Positions 7,823 through 19,689 of a stretch of DNA of 58,304 nucleotides are shown here, in pieces. Under the pieces are notes generated by a model, which saw only the letters and a list, made by a program, of their open reading frames with translations, ran no database searches and was not told the DNA's origin. Position numbers and translations under genes: made by a program. Source of the stretch: an uncultured Coriobacteriaceae bacterium (GTDB lineage Bacteria > Actinomycetota > Coriobacteriia > Coriobacteriales > Atopobiaceae); assembly GCA_900543875.1 (NCBI GenBank), contig UQSV01000002.1, positions 1-58,304 of the forward strand, written 5' to 3'. Within the stretch, counting starts at the first letter, position 1, and every line of letters starts with the position of its first letter.

Positions 7823-9538
7823 CTAGTGGTGGAGCTTGGCGGTGAGGCGGCGCACCATGCCGGTGAGGAAGTCGACCTCGGTCAGGCGCAGCAGCATCGC
7901 CGCGCCAAAGGTCACGGCAACCGCGACGACGCCTCCGCACGCAAGGATCACCAGCGCGTGCCCAGCGGTGAGCGAGCCCGCGCCTCCCAGCAGGTGGCTG
8001 ATGAGCGCTCCCGCGGCGGCACCCAGCAGGCCCAGAGCCACGGCGCGCAGACTGCTCTTGATGAAGCCCGCGAGGTCAACGCCCTCGATATCCCGGCGAA
8101 TCTGCGCCAGCGAAATGACGTCGAGCAGCACCATGTAGACAAAACTACCCAGCGACACGGCGTGGATGCCCAGGATGGGCGTGGCCGCAACCGTGAAGAC
8201 CACCTGCGCCACCGAGGCGATGACGTTGGCCACGGCAAACGGCACCATCTTGCGCATCGACGAGAAGGCCTTCTGGAAGAAGGTCGACAAACCGTAGAAC
8301 GGCAGGCACAGGGCCAGGCTCGAGAGGTAGGCGGCCGTGAGCTCGGCGCTCTGGGCGTCGAACTGGCCAATGCGCAGCAGGCTCATGAGCGGGCGCGAGA
8401 ACACGATGAGGTAGAGCATGAACGGAATGAGCACGAACATGACCTGGCTCATGCCCGAGGACAACTGACGGGCGTAGCGGGCGCGGTCGCCCTTGGCAAA
8501 CGACTCGCTCATCTCGGTGAACATGGCCACGGTGATGGGCACCGCGAACACGGCGTAGGGCAGTGTGTACCACAGGCGCGCGTAGTAGGTAATCGAGCTT
8601 CCCTGCTCGGGCACGGCCACGAGGGCCATCGACGTCATGACCGAGACGGTCACAAACGAGCAGGCCGTGGCAACGAGGGTGGGGGCGCCGAGCTTGACGG
8701 TGTCGAGCAGGGCGGGGTCATGGAGGTCGATCTTGAAGCTCAGGTGGACGCCATGGCGGCGCAGGCTCGGCAGCTGCATGATGACCTGCACGAGCACGCC
8801 CAGGGGATTGCCCAGGGCAAGGGCGAGGAAGGCAAGCGACGGGTTGGCGTCCTTGAGCACCGCGAACAGCACGAACGAGCTAATCGTGATGATGTTGTTG
8901 AAGATGGGGGCGGCGTTGCTCCAGAAGTAGTCGCGTTCGGCGTTGAGCACGCCCGAGGCCACGCTCGACAGGCAGTAGAGCACGACCTCGATGGCAAAGA
9001 AGCGGAAGAGCGTCACGCCGTCTGCCATCTGGGACTGGTCGGTACCGGCCGACTGCACCCAGATGAGGGGCGCGGCAAAGACGAGGCAGAGCACGAAGCA
9101 GACGCCCAGGATCACGAGCAGGACCGAAAGCAGGTTGGACACGTACTCGTTGGCGCCGCGGCGACCCTTGCGCTCGCGAACGTCGAGGTAGACGGGCAGG
9201 AAGGCCGTGATGAGCATGCCGCCGATAACGAGCTCGTAGAGCTGGTTGGGCAGGTTGTTGGCCACCGTGTAGCAGCTCGAGAGCAGCGTGGTGCCTAGGG
9301 CGAAGGCCTGGCCCCAGGTGCGCACGAAGCCCGTGAGGCGGCTGATGATGACGAGCACGCTCATCATCGCGGCCGAGCGGCCCACGTTGGCGTCGGGTGC
9401 GGGGGCATCGGGCGCGGCATCCACGGCGAGGCGCTCGGGCGTCTCGGCCGCAAGGTGCTCGGGCGCGTGGGGTGCGAGGTGCTCGGCGACGTGGGCGTCG
9501 TCGTGCTCGGGGGCTTCGGGCGTTAGATGATTGGCCAT
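7823..9538 (-). CDS. murJ: MurJ/MviN-family lipid II flippase
   Basis: A 571-aa polytopic membrane protein of the MOP superfamily with about 14 hydrophobic segments. The family N-terminal motif SVLVIISRLTGFVRTWG (residues ~60-76) and the LPNQLYELVIGGMLITAFLPV and FFAIEVVLYCLSSVASG segments are clear. It flips the peptidoglycan precursor lipid II across the membrane. An extra ~55-residue cytosolic N-terminus rich in PEH/APE repeats is unusual. Its ATG overlaps the YbaK-like stop (TAATG), so translation is coupled. Actinobacterial paralogs exist, so an exopolysaccharide role is possible. Confidence 0.88.
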   Translation of the reverse strand: MANHLTPEAPEHDDAHVAEHLAPHAPEHLAAETPERLAVDAAPDAPAPDANVGRSAAMMSVLVIISRLTGFVRTWGQAFALGTTLLSSCYTVANNLPNQLYELVIGGMLITAFLPVYLDVRERKGRRGANEYVSNLLSVLLVILGVCFVLCLVFAAPLIWVQSAGTDQSQMADGVTLFRFFAIEVVLYCLSSVASGVLNAERDYFWSNAAPIFNNIITISSFVLFAVLKDANPSLAFLALALGNPLGVLVQVIMQLPSLRRHGVHLSFKIDLHDPALLDTVKLGAPTLVATACSFVTVSVMTSMALVAVPEQGSSITYYARLWYTLPYAVFAVPITVAMFTEMSESFAKGDRARYARQLSSGMSQVMFVLIPFMLYLIVFSRPLMSLLRIGQFDAQSAELTAAYLSSLALCLPFYGLSTFFQKAFSSMRKMVPFAVANVIASVAQVVFTVAATPILGIHAVSLGSFVYMVLLDVISLAQIRRDIEGVDLAGFIKSSLRAVALGLLGAAAGALISHLLGGAGSLTAGHALVILACGGVVAVAVTFGAAMLLRLTEVDFLTGMVRRLTAKLHH

Positions 9539-10044
9539 TAGGCGTCCTCTCGGCAGATGTCGGCAAGCGTGGCGCCGAGAAACGCGACGAGTGCCTCGGA
9601 GTTCACCTTGAGCGTAAGGCCCAGGCGACCGCCGGAGATGTAGATGTCATCGAAGAGCTGCGCCGTCTCGTCGATGAGGGTGGGAAAGCGCTTCTTCATG
9701 CCCACGGGCGAGCAGCCGCCGCGGACGTAGCCCGTGGTGGGCTCGAGGTCGCGCACGTGCATGAGGGAGAGCGACTTCTCGCCGGTAGCAGCGGCCGCCT
9801 TCTTGAGGTCGAGCTCGGCGCCCGAGGGCACACAGCAGACGATGTGGCCGCCGTGCGGCGCCACGCAGACGAGGGTCTTGAAGCCCTGCCCGGGGTCATA
9901 GCCCAGCATGTTGGCAATCTGGACGCCCAGGTCGCGCACGCCCGTGGGGTCGGGCTCCTCGAACGCGATTGCCTCGAAGGCCACACCGGCGCGCTCGAGC
10001 TCGCGCATCGCGTTGGTCTTCTGAACCTTCTCCTTGCGGGCCAC
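9538..10044 (-). CDS. ybaK: YbaK/EbsC-type Cys-tRNA(Pro) deacylase
   Basis: A 168-aa editing-domain protein. GTG at 10044 is preceded by GGGAGG at 6 nt, and the first residues are MARKEKVQKTNAMRELE. Family features are the KTNAMR start, the K-T-L-V core strand (FKTLVCVAP), and the GYVRGGCSPVGMKK glycine-rich loop followed by FPTLIDETA. It hydrolyses mis-charged Cys-tRNA(Pro) or a similar aminoacyl-tRNA in trans. It is co-transcribed with murJ (1-nt overlap); I see no functional link between them. Confidence 0.9.
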   Translation of the reverse strand: MARKEKVQKTNAMRELERAGVAFEAIAFEEPDPTGVRDLGVQIANMLGYDPGQGFKTLVCVAPHGGHIVCCVPSGAELDLKKAAAATGEKSLSLMHVRDLEPTTGYVRGGCSPVGMKKRFPTLIDETAQLFDDIYISGGRLGLTLKVNSEALVAFLGATLADICREDA

Positions 10045-10292
10045 GCCGCACCTCCCTTGAGCTAGCAAAACGGGCCGCACGCGAGACCACGCCCAACATG
10101 CGACCCATGAAGTCTACCCCACCGCGCAAGACCGCCGTGAAGGGTCTGTGGTGAGTGCCCGAACGCAAGCCAAGGACAGGTACGTTGGCGCGCGGGACGC
10201 CCGGCCGCAAGACGAGAGCTAGGCCACGCCACGCCTGGCCAAGCTCGCAAGATAACAAGGCCGAAAGGGGTTCCCGTCCAGCAGGCGCAAGC

Positions 10293-10321
10293 GTGCCAAA
10301 GGGCTCTGACCCCTTTGGCAC
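10293..10321. repeat. hairpin GTGCCAAAGGG/CCCTTTGGCAC downstream of uvrA
   Basis: A perfect 11-bp stem with 7-nt loop CTCTGAC, 10 bp past the uvrA stop and without a T-tract. The same hairpin with GTGACAAAGGG arms and a near-identical loop occurs at 25987-26015, so this is a dispersed palindrome that may act as a transcription end. 10045-10292 shows no gene. Confidence 0.75.
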
Positions 10322-10330
10322 GTCACGCGC

Positions 10331-13264
<2,934 letters not shown>

Positions 13265-13300
13265 GAGTGCTCCCAGTCTAGGCGTGTTCTTCTCGGCATC

Positions 13301-13319
13301 AGTATAGAACAATAGTTCG
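13301..13319 (-). promoter_or_regulatory. uvrA promoter with LexA (SOS) box
   Basis: On the minus strand CGAAC-TATT-GTTC is followed directly by TATACT, a good -10, about 40 bp before the uvrA ATG. CGAAC-N4-GTTCG is the SOS box of Gram-positive LexA, and here only the last G is replaced. Overlap with the core promoter fits repression by LexA. Confidence 0.85.
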
Positions 13320-13343
13320 CCTTTTGCGAGAGAAACGCGCGCA

Positions 13344-13407
13344 GGGACAGGGGGACGCGCCCACTGTCCCCGTCTGGCGAGGACAAAAGACACGTCCCTC
13401 TGTCCCC
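13344..13407. repeat. GGGGACA-type palindromic repeat, copy 1
   Basis: Two arms of the type GGGACAGGGGGACG / ACACGTCCCTCTGTCCCC with an internal CTGTCCCC...GGACAAAAG stretch. Related copies are at 15366, 17275, 45587 and 57567. All are intergenic and sit near gene ends. Confidence 0.75.
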
Positions 13408-13436
13408 ACCAGCGAGGGTGGCAGCCGAGCTAGCCC

Positions 13437-15227
13437 CTACTCTCCGTAGCGCTCGCGCAGGCGCTCGGTCAAGGCCATGTTCTCGGAGTAGTCGACACGC
13501 ACGACCACCACGCTCGGCGCGTCGTCGTGGGAGAAGGCCACGTCGAGGGTGGGCACGAGCTCGGCGGCGCTCGTCACCTCGTAGCCGTGGCAGTGCATGG
13601 CCTCGGCGTAGGCCTTGAAGTCCGGGTTGGAGAAGCCCACGCCAAACGTGTCGCCAAACTGCTCCTCCTCCTTCCAGCGGATGAGCCCGTAGTGCTCGTC
13701 CTCCCAGATGAGGACCACGATGGGAATGCGCTCGCGCACGGCGGTCTCGAGCTCCTGCGAGTTCATCATGAAGCCGCCGTCGCCGGTGACGGCCAGCACA
13801 CGGCGCTCGGGGTGCACGAGCTTGGCCGCGATGGCGCCGGGAACCGAGAAGCCCATCGAGGCGAAGCCGTTGGAGATGAGGCAGGTGCGCGGCTCGTAGC
13901 AGGGGTAGTTGCGGCCAATCCAGATCTTGTGGGCGCCCACGTCGGAGACAAGGATGTCGTGGCGGCCCAGCACCGAGCGCACGTCGGCCAGGATGCGCGC
14001 CGGCTTCATGGGGTAGGCGTCGCTTGCGGCCATGCGGTCGAAGTCGTCGCGCAGGCGCTTGCCCACCGCGAGCAGCGCCGCGGGCTCGGGCGCTCCCTCG
14101 CGCTTTGCCACGCGCAGAATCTGGTAGATGCTGTCGGAGATGTCGCCCGTGACCTCGACGTCGGGCTCGTAGAGCTGGTTGACGTCGGCCGGAAGGCCCG
14201 AGATGTTCACGATCTTCATCTCGTGGGTGTGCCACTTCTTGGGCGCGCACTCGATGAGGTCGTAGCCCACGCCGATCACAAGGTCTGTCTGGTCGAACGC
14301 GTCGATGATGTAGTCGTGCTGCGGGATGCCCACCACGCCCAGGCGCCAGGGGCTGTCCCAGGGGACGATGCCCTTGCCCATCATGGTCTGCACCACGGGG
14401 ATGTGCAGGCGCTCGGACAGCGACCTCACGGCCTCAGCCGCGTTGGCGCGCACGGCGCCGGCACCCACCAGGAGCAGCGGATTTCTGGCCTCGGAGATGA
14501 GACGGGCCGCCTCGATGACGCTCGCGGGGTCGGCGTAGAGCGCGGGCGGCTGCTGGCGACGCATGGGGCGAGCCGTGCTGGGCATGTGCGCCACGTTCTT
14601 GGGCAGGTCGATGTGGGTGGAGCCGGGCTTTGCGGCCTCGGCGTACTTGAAGGCCAGGCGGCAGATCTCTGCCACGGTGTCAGGGCGCATCACAACCTTG
14701 CTGCGCTTGGTAATGGGCGCAAACATCGCCGAAAGGTCGAGGTACTGGTGACTCGTGAGCTGCATGAGATCGCTGGAGACCTGCCCCGTGATGGCCACGA
14801 GGGGCGCACCGTCGAGGAAGGCGTCGGCCACGCCGGTGACGAGGTTCGTGGCGCCCGGCCCCAGGGTGGCGAGGCAGACACCGGCGTGGCCCGTGAGGCG
14901 GCCGTAGACGTCGGCCATGAAGGCGGCGCCCTGCTCGTGGCGTGTGGGGACGAAGCGGATGCCCGAGCCCTTGAGGGCAAACATCAGGTCGAGATTCTCC
15001 TCGCCCGGGATGCCAAAGACGTACTCCACGCCCTCGGCCTTGAGGCAGTCAACGAGGACCTGCGCGCAGGTCTTGGCCGAAGGAGCGGCGGCGTCGCCGG
15101 GCGCGGCAGGAGCTGCGGCCGCGCCGCCGGGCGCGCGGTTCTCGGCCTTGCCGTCCTGCTCAACCTGCTCGGCCTTGTCGGCCGCCTCTGCCTGAGCTTG
15201 CTGCATACGAGCCTTATGAGCTGGCAT
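13437..15227 (-). CDS. alsS: acetolactate synthase large subunit, catabolic type
   Basis: A 596-aa ThDP enzyme. I chose ATG at 15227 because GGGAG precedes it by 5 nt. The first ~50 residues are an Ala/Glu/Gln-rich low-complexity tail, and the enzyme starts at KTCAQVLVDCLKAEGVEYVF. It has the ThDP-activating Glu in RHEQGAAFMAD, GPGATNLVTG, and the ThDP/Mg motif GDGGFMMNSQELETAVRE ending LIWEDEHYGLIRWK. The acidic residue where anabolic IlvB has NN, and the absence of an ilvN small subunit, favour the FAD-independent catabolic enzyme (two pyruvate to acetolactate plus CO2). No acetolactate decarboxylase is adjacent. Another ThDP decarboxylase is not excluded. Confidence 0.8.
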   Translation of the reverse strand: MPAHKARMQQAQAEAADKAEQVEQDGKAENRAPGGAAAAPAAPGDAAAPSAKTCAQVLVDCLKAEGVEYVFGIPGEENLDLMFALKGSGIRFVPTRHEQGAAFMADVYGRLTGHAGVCLATLGPGATNLVTGVADAFLDGAPLVAITGQVSSDLMQLTSHQYLDLSAMFAPITKRSKVVMRPDTVAEICRLAFKYAEAAKPGSTHIDLPKNVAHMPSTARPMRRQQPPALYADPASVIEAARLISEARNPLLLVGAGAVRANAAEAVRSLSERLHIPVVQTMMGKGIVPWDSPWRLGVVGIPQHDYIIDAFDQTDLVIGVGYDLIECAPKKWHTHEMKIVNISGLPADVNQLYEPDVEVTGDISDSIYQILRVAKREGAPEPAALLAVGKRLRDDFDRMAASDAYPMKPARILADVRSVLGRHDILVSDVGAHKIWIGRNYPCYEPRTCLISNGFASMGFSVPGAIAAKLVHPERRVLAVTGDGGFMMNSQELETAVRERIPIVVLIWEDEHYGLIRWKEEEQFGDTFGVGFSNPDFKAYAEAMHCHGYEVTSAAELVPTLDVAFSHDDAPSVVVVRVDYSENMALTERLRERYGE

Positions 15228-15365
15228 TTGTTCTCCCGTCCGCGTCACGTTGGACGTCCTCGCGTGTTATTCGCGGACAAGTATGTGACGGCGCGGGGTC
15301 GTTTGGGAGACCTCGTTACCAGCTCGACACGAGGTTGATAAACGGCTGAAAGCTTGCGGCGTGGC

Positions 15366-15422
15366 AGAGGGACGTGTTTTTGTCACGCTCGAGACGGGAC
15401 AAAAGACACGTCCCCCCGTCAC
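15366..15422. repeat. GGGGACA-type palindromic repeat, copy 2 (degenerate)
   Basis: Contains GAGGGACGTG and GGGACAAAAGACACGTCCCC, matching the right half of copy 1. It lies between the radical SAM gene end and the alsS promoter region. Confidence 0.65.
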
Positions 15423-15455
15423 CAACGGTGCACGCCTGCAGGGCGGGCGACCAGC

Positions 15456-17246
15456 CTAGTGCAGAAGCGGGTTGTCGAGGTGGAGCTCGGGGCGGGGAGA
15501 GCGGCTGGGGGCCTTCGCGACGGGTGCGCTCGAGACGAGCTCACTGCGAACAACCCGCAGCTCCCAGGCACTGGCGACCTCGGCCGCGCCCGACCCCGCG
15601 CGCACGCGTGCGAGCGCAGCCGAGAAGACCGGCCCCACGATGTCGCAGCGCCACACGCGGGCCTGCACGTAGCGCCAGCCACCCTGCTCACGCAACCACA
15701 GCTCCACGGGCTCGTTGAACCACAGGGCATGCGCGAGGGCCGCGCCGGCGTCGCTGCGGTCCTCGCGCAGGGCCACCACGTAGGTGTCGTTCGTCACGCT
15801 GCCACCAATAATGCCCAGTTCAGAGGCCGAGAAGACCTCAACGGCCAGAGCGTCGGCAACGAACGGGGCGTGCAGGCGGGTCGCATCGTCGCCCGCAGGC
15901 GTGGCGCCCGCGGAAAAGGCGGGGTCGCTCGCGCTCGTCTCGCCCAGGCGACGCCAGACGTCCAGGTCGCAGCGCTCGAGGTCTGCGTCGGGGTGGTTGC
16001 CGCAGGCCTTGTAGTCGTCCTCGAAGGCGGCAAGCCCCGCGCGGGCGCGCACGGCGTGCATCTCGCGCGCAAGGCGAACGTAGTAGTCGATGGGCGGCAT
16101 GGGGCGCCAGCCCAGCACCGCGCGGCGGTGCGGGCGCCAAATCACCGAGAGGCATGTGACGCCGCGCTGGGCAAACCAGTCGCACGCCTCGACGTTTTGC
16201 GCCACCGCGTCACCGACGCTCGCGACGGCCCCCTCGCCCGCGAGCTCGGCACCGCCCACGAGCTGCGTGTACACGTTGCCGCGGCCAAAGACATCCACGG
16301 CGTCCACCGTGCGACGCAACCACTCGTCGTAGCCAACGTGGGCGTCCTTGCCCGGGCACAGGCGGGCAAACTGGCCCGCTCCCCAGACCTCGAGGTTGGG
16401 GCTGTAGGAGCTCACGGGCGCAAGCTCGCGCAGGTGGGCCAGGGCGTCGGCGTCATAGGCAGGCGCCATGAGCTGCGAGGCAAAGGGCGCCGAGAAGCCC
16501 TGCCCCATGGCCGAGAGCGCGCGGACGTAGCGGGCGACCTCGCGCGAGAAGGGCGGCTCGCCGTCGAAGTCGGAGCCGCCCGAGATGTAGAGCTGGGAGT
16601 AGCGGCCCGGCTCGGAGAGCGCTGCCCGCACGACCTCGGCGATCTCGGCGCAGGGCACCTCGGGGTCCTGGCCACGACGGGTGAACAGGGCGCAGAAGCG
16701 GCACTGCCTGCCCTCGCGCCAGAACTCGCAGCGGCGGTAGGCGGTGAGGATGAGCTTCTGGGCGCGGGCGTCTGCCAGGGCGTCGGCCGGCGTGCCCGCA
16801 CTCGTCTCGAAGTCATAGAGCGCGGGGCGCGGGGTAAAGCCGATCACGTCGACGAGGCCCTCGCGCGCATCGCCGGGCGCCTCGTCGCCATCGGCCAAAA
16901 TCGTGCCCGACGCCGGCTCACGCAGCGTGAACTCGCAGGTGGCGGCGTCGTAGTCGATAACGTAGGGATCGTCGTAGGTCTCGCCCCAGTTGATGTAGAC
17001 GTAGGTGGCGTCGCGCAGCAGCACGCCGCCGGGCATGACGGCGCGCTGGGTGGCGCGGCCGGCGAAGGCAATCTCAAACGGCTCGTCCGAGGCAAAGCGG
17101 TAGTCGGGCCGCTGCAGCCGCGCGAGCGCGCGGGCGGTCAGGCGCGCGCCATGCCACACCATCGAAATCTTGAGCAGCACAAGCGGGCTCATATCGGGGT
17201 ACTCCGCGCACAGCCTGCGCCACTCGGCAGCCTTCGACTCCACCAT
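15456..17246 (-). CDS. radical SAM enzyme with CX8CX2C cluster motif
   Basis: A 596-aa protein. I chose ATG at 17246, with GGAGAG 8 nt before it. A radical-SAM-type cluster motif is seen at about residue 195-208, CEFWREGRQCRFC, giving CX8CX2C rather than the usual CX3CX2C, followed by strands typical of the TIM barrel (LYISGGSDFDGEPPF, with Gly-Gly). The 190 residues before the motif and 250 after it are not recognised by me. Extra cysteines are few, so a second cluster is not evident. The substrate is unknown. Related long-spaced proteins occur in anaerobes, where they are annotated only as radical SAM. It is a single gene between two GGGGACA repeats. Confidence 0.75.
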   Translation of the reverse strand: MVESKAAEWRRLCAEYPDMSPLVLLKISMVWHGARLTARALARLQRPDYRFASDEPFEIAFAGRATQRAVMPGGVLLRDATYVYINWGETYDDPYVIDYDAATCEFTLREPASGTILADGDEAPGDAREGLVDVIGFTPRPALYDFETSAGTPADALADARAQKLILTAYRRCEFWREGRQCRFCALFTRRGQDPEVPCAEIAEVVRAALSEPGRYSQLYISGGSDFDGEPPFSREVARYVRALSAMGQGFSAPFASQLMAPAYDADALAHLRELAPVSSYSPNLEVWGAGQFARLCPGKDAHVGYDEWLRRTVDAVDVFGRGNVYTQLVGGAELAGEGAVASVGDAVAQNVEACDWFAQRGVTCLSVIWRPHRRAVLGWRPMPPIDYYVRLAREMHAVRARAGLAAFEDDYKACGNHPDADLERCDLDVWRRLGETSASDPAFSAGATPAGDDATRLHAPFVADALAVEVFSASELGIIGGSVTNDTYVVALREDRSDAGAALAHALWFNEPVELWLREQGGWRYVQARVWRCDIVGPVFSAALARVRAGSGAAEVASAWELRVVRSELVSSAPVAKAPSRSPRPELHLDNPLLH

Positions 17247-17274
17247 GACTCCGTCTCTCCAATCATCTATCAGC

Positions 17275-17337
17275 GGGGACAGGGGGACGTGCCCTTTGTC
17301 CCCGCCAAACGGGGACATTAGACCCGTCCCCCTGTCA
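17275..17337. repeat. GGGGACA-type palindromic repeat, copy 3
   Basis: GGGGACAGGGGGACGTGCC and TTTGTCCCCGCCAAACGGGG, then GACCCGTCCCCCTGTC. Two nested inverted arms. It lies between the ykoC stop and the radical SAM start, and could serve as the end of the yko transcript. Confidence 0.75.
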
Positions 17338-17341
17338 CGGA

Positions 17342-18064
17342 TTACGGAACGAGCACGAGCGCGGCGACGATTCCTGCGTTGAGGCCCATGGCAAACACGA
17401 GGTCGCGGGCGCGCAGGGGCACCTCGAAGGCGCAGCGGCGCGGCGCCCCGTCCTCGAACCCGCGCGACTCCATCGCCATTGCAAGGCTCTCGGAGCGTTC
17501 GAGGGCGTGGGCCAGCATGGGCACCACGCGACGGGGCGAGAAGGGCCCCACGCGCACGCCGCGCGCCCTGAGCGCAAGGCCCACCTCGCCGTACTCGTCG
17601 CGCACCACGGGGAAGAAGTGGTAGGCGGCAAGCACGCCGTAGGCAAACTTAGGCGGCAGGCGGAACTGCTGCATCAGGCTCATGACCAGCTCGAACGCGT
17701 CGCTCGTGAAGGCAAACGCCATGCCCAGGCCTCCGTAGGCCAGCACGCGACTCGCAAGCTGCGCGGCCGTGGTCCAGTCGCTCGCAAACAGCGTGCGCTG
17801 GCCAAACATGTCTGCCTCGACGCCCGCCGAGGCATTGCCGCTCGCGCCGTACATGAGGCCGGTAACGAACATAGCGAGCGCCGTGACGGCAAACGGCAGC
17901 ATCGCGAGCGCAAGGCCCCTGCGGTTGCACCCGCGCGAGAAGAGCGTGGCCACGATAGCCAGCGCCGCCACGGCCAGGTTCACGCGCGTGTTGAACGTCA
18001 CGGACAGGAGCAGCGACGCCACGATGAGCGCCGCGAGCTTGACTCCGGGGTTGAGGCTCCTCAT
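17342..18064 (-). CDS. ykoC: ECF transporter T component YkoC
   Basis: A 240-aa membrane protein with about five hydrophobic segments, usual for EcfT. Two cytosolic coupling motifs are visible: ALRARGV (residues ~165-171) and AMESRGF (~197-203), the Ala-Arg-Gly type signatures that bind the ATPases. Its start overlaps the ykoD stop by 4 nt (ATGA type). It forms the energy-coupling core with the double ATPase YkoD for the substrate protein YkoE. Confidence 0.92.
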   Translation of the reverse strand: MRSLNPGVKLAALIVASLLLSVTFNTRVNLAVAALAIVATLFSRGCNRRGLALAMLPFAVTALAMFVTGLMYGASGNASAGVEADMFGQRTLFASDWTTAAQLASRVLAYGGLGMAFAFTSDAFELVMSLMQQFRLPPKFAYGVLAAYHFFPVVRDEYGEVGLALRARGVRVGPFSPRRVVPMLAHALERSESLAMAMESRGFEDGAPRRCAFEVPLRARDLVFAMGLNAGIVAALVLVP

Positions 18065-19689
18065 CGCTCACCCACCCCCTCCAGGCTCCGCTCGAAGCGC
18101 GTAAGCTCGTCGCGCGAGATCTCGCGGACGCGCCCATCCTCCACGAGCAGCACTTTATTGGCAATGGCTCGGGCAAGCGTGAGGTCGTGCGTGGCCATGA
18201 CCACGGTGAGGCCCGCCGCCACGCGGCCCATGAGCATGTCGAGCATGAGGCGCGTCGAGCGCTCGTCCTGCGCATAGGTGGGCTCATCGAGCAGCAGCAC
18301 GTCGGCCGCTCCGGCAAGCATCGAGAGCATGGCGAGGCGGCGCTGCTGCCCCTGGGAGATCTCGTAGGGCGAGCGCCCGTCAAGGCCGGAGAGGGCAAAC
18401 TCGTCGAGAAGCGCCGGTACGCGGGCCGCGAGCTCCTCCTCGCTGGTACCGGGGTTGGCCGCACGCAGCGTCACGAGCACCTCCTCGGCAACCGTGAGGG
18501 CCAGAAACTGTAGGCGCGGGTTCTGGAAGACGAGGCCCACGCGACCCTCGACGACAAGGCTCCCGCGCGTCTCGCACGCACCGGCGATGGCGTGGAGCAG
18601 CGTCGACTTGCCGCTGCCGCACGCGCCCACCAGGGCCACGACGCTGCCGCGGGCCACGTCGAGGCTCACGTCCTTAAGCACCGGGGCGTAGGCACGGCGG
18701 CGACCATAGCCGCAGCTCAGGCCATGCGCAAGCACGACGGCACCGCAGCTGGCAACGCCATCGCCGGCGTCATCGCCCGCGCCGCCCCTCTCGCCCAGGT
18801 CGACGGGCGCATAGCCCGCGGCCCACTCGTTGCCCGAGAAGAGCCCGGCAGCGGCAAGATCGGCCGCATGGGCGGGCCACTCCCCCGCCGAAAACGAGGC
18901 GTCGTCGAGGCTGCCCTCCCCGCGCATGAGCACCACGCGCGTAGCAAACGGCAGCCACCACTCCGCGCGGTGGTCAACGACCACAAGCGTCACGCCCATC
19001 TCGGCATTAAGACGACGCAGCTCGGCAGAGACCGCGGCACACGACGCGGGGTCGAGGTTCGCGAACGGCTCGTCGAGCACGAGCGTGCGGGCCCCGCAGG
19101 CAAGCGCGGTGCACAGGGCGAGCTTCTGCTTGAGGCCGCCGGAGAGTCGCCCGATCTTCTCGGCAGCGCGGTCCTCGAGGCCCACGAGGGTCAGCAGCTC
19201 ATGGCAGCGGTCGCGCAGGCTGCCCTCGTAACCCACGTTCTCCAGGGCAAAGAGCACTTCGCGCTCGACCGTGTCCATGCAGAACTGGTTGTCGGGGTTC
19301 TGGAACAGGATCGAGACCTCGCGGCTGCGCTCGCGCGCGCCCATCTGAGCCACGTCGCGCCCGCCGGCGAGCACGAGGCCCTCCATCTCGCCCGCATAGG
19401 TGGGGTAGAGGCCCGCCAGGCACAGGGCCAGGGTCGACTTTCCGCAGCCAGACGCCCCCATCACGAGGACGACCTCCCCCCGGCCAACGGTCAGGGAGAG
19501 GTCGCTGAACACGGGGCCTGCGCCCTCGCCGTAGCGAAAGGCGAGGCCCCGCGCCTCGAGTGCGGGCGCGGGGGCGGCAGCGGCAGTGGCGCCGTAGCCG
19601 CTCGCGGCGGCCTGGGCGCTTGCGACGCCCCGATCACCCGCGACGCAGTTGTCGACGCTTGCGCTAGGCACGGTTGCGGCCCAGGGCAT
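18061..19689 (-). CDS. ykoD: ECF transporter fused double ATPase YkoD
   Basis: A 542-aa protein with two ABC domains in one chain, as in B. subtilis YkoD. Domain 1: Walker A GASGCGKST, Q-loop FQNPDNQF, signature LSGGLKQK, Walker B TLVLDEPFANLD. Domain 2: GACGSGKST, FQNPRLQF, signature ISQGQQRR, VLLLDEPTYAQD. Signature 2 departs from LSGGQ, so the two sites may be unequal. The start is uncertain: ATG 19689 overlaps ykoE by 26 nt, while GTG 19671 overlaps it by 8 nt, and neither has a good ribosome-binding site. The ~45 residues before LEARGLAFRYG are low-complexity. Confidence 0.9.
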   Translation of the reverse strand: MPWAATVPSASVDNCVAGDRGVASAQAAASGYGATAAAAPAPALEARGLAFRYGEGAGPVFSDLSLTVGRGEVVLVMGASGCGKSTLALCLAGLYPTYAGEMEGLVLAGGRDVAQMGARERSREVSILFQNPDNQFCMDTVEREVLFALENVGYEGSLRDRCHELLTLVGLEDRAAEKIGRLSGGLKQKLALCTALACGARTLVLDEPFANLDPASCAAVSAELRRLNAEMGVTLVVVDHRAEWWLPFATRVVLMRGEGSLDDASFSAGEWPAHAADLAAAGLFSGNEWAAGYAPVDLGERGGAGDDAGDGVASCGAVVLAHGLSCGYGRRRAYAPVLKDVSLDVARGSVVALVGACGSGKSTLLHAIAGACETRGSLVVEGRVGLVFQNPRLQFLALTVAEEVLVTLRAANPGTSEEELAARVPALLDEFALSGLDGRSPYEISQGQQRRLAMLSMLAGAADVLLLDEPTYAQDERSTRLMLDMLMGRVAAGLTVVMATHDLTLARAIANKVLLVEDGRVREISRDELTRFERSLEGVGER

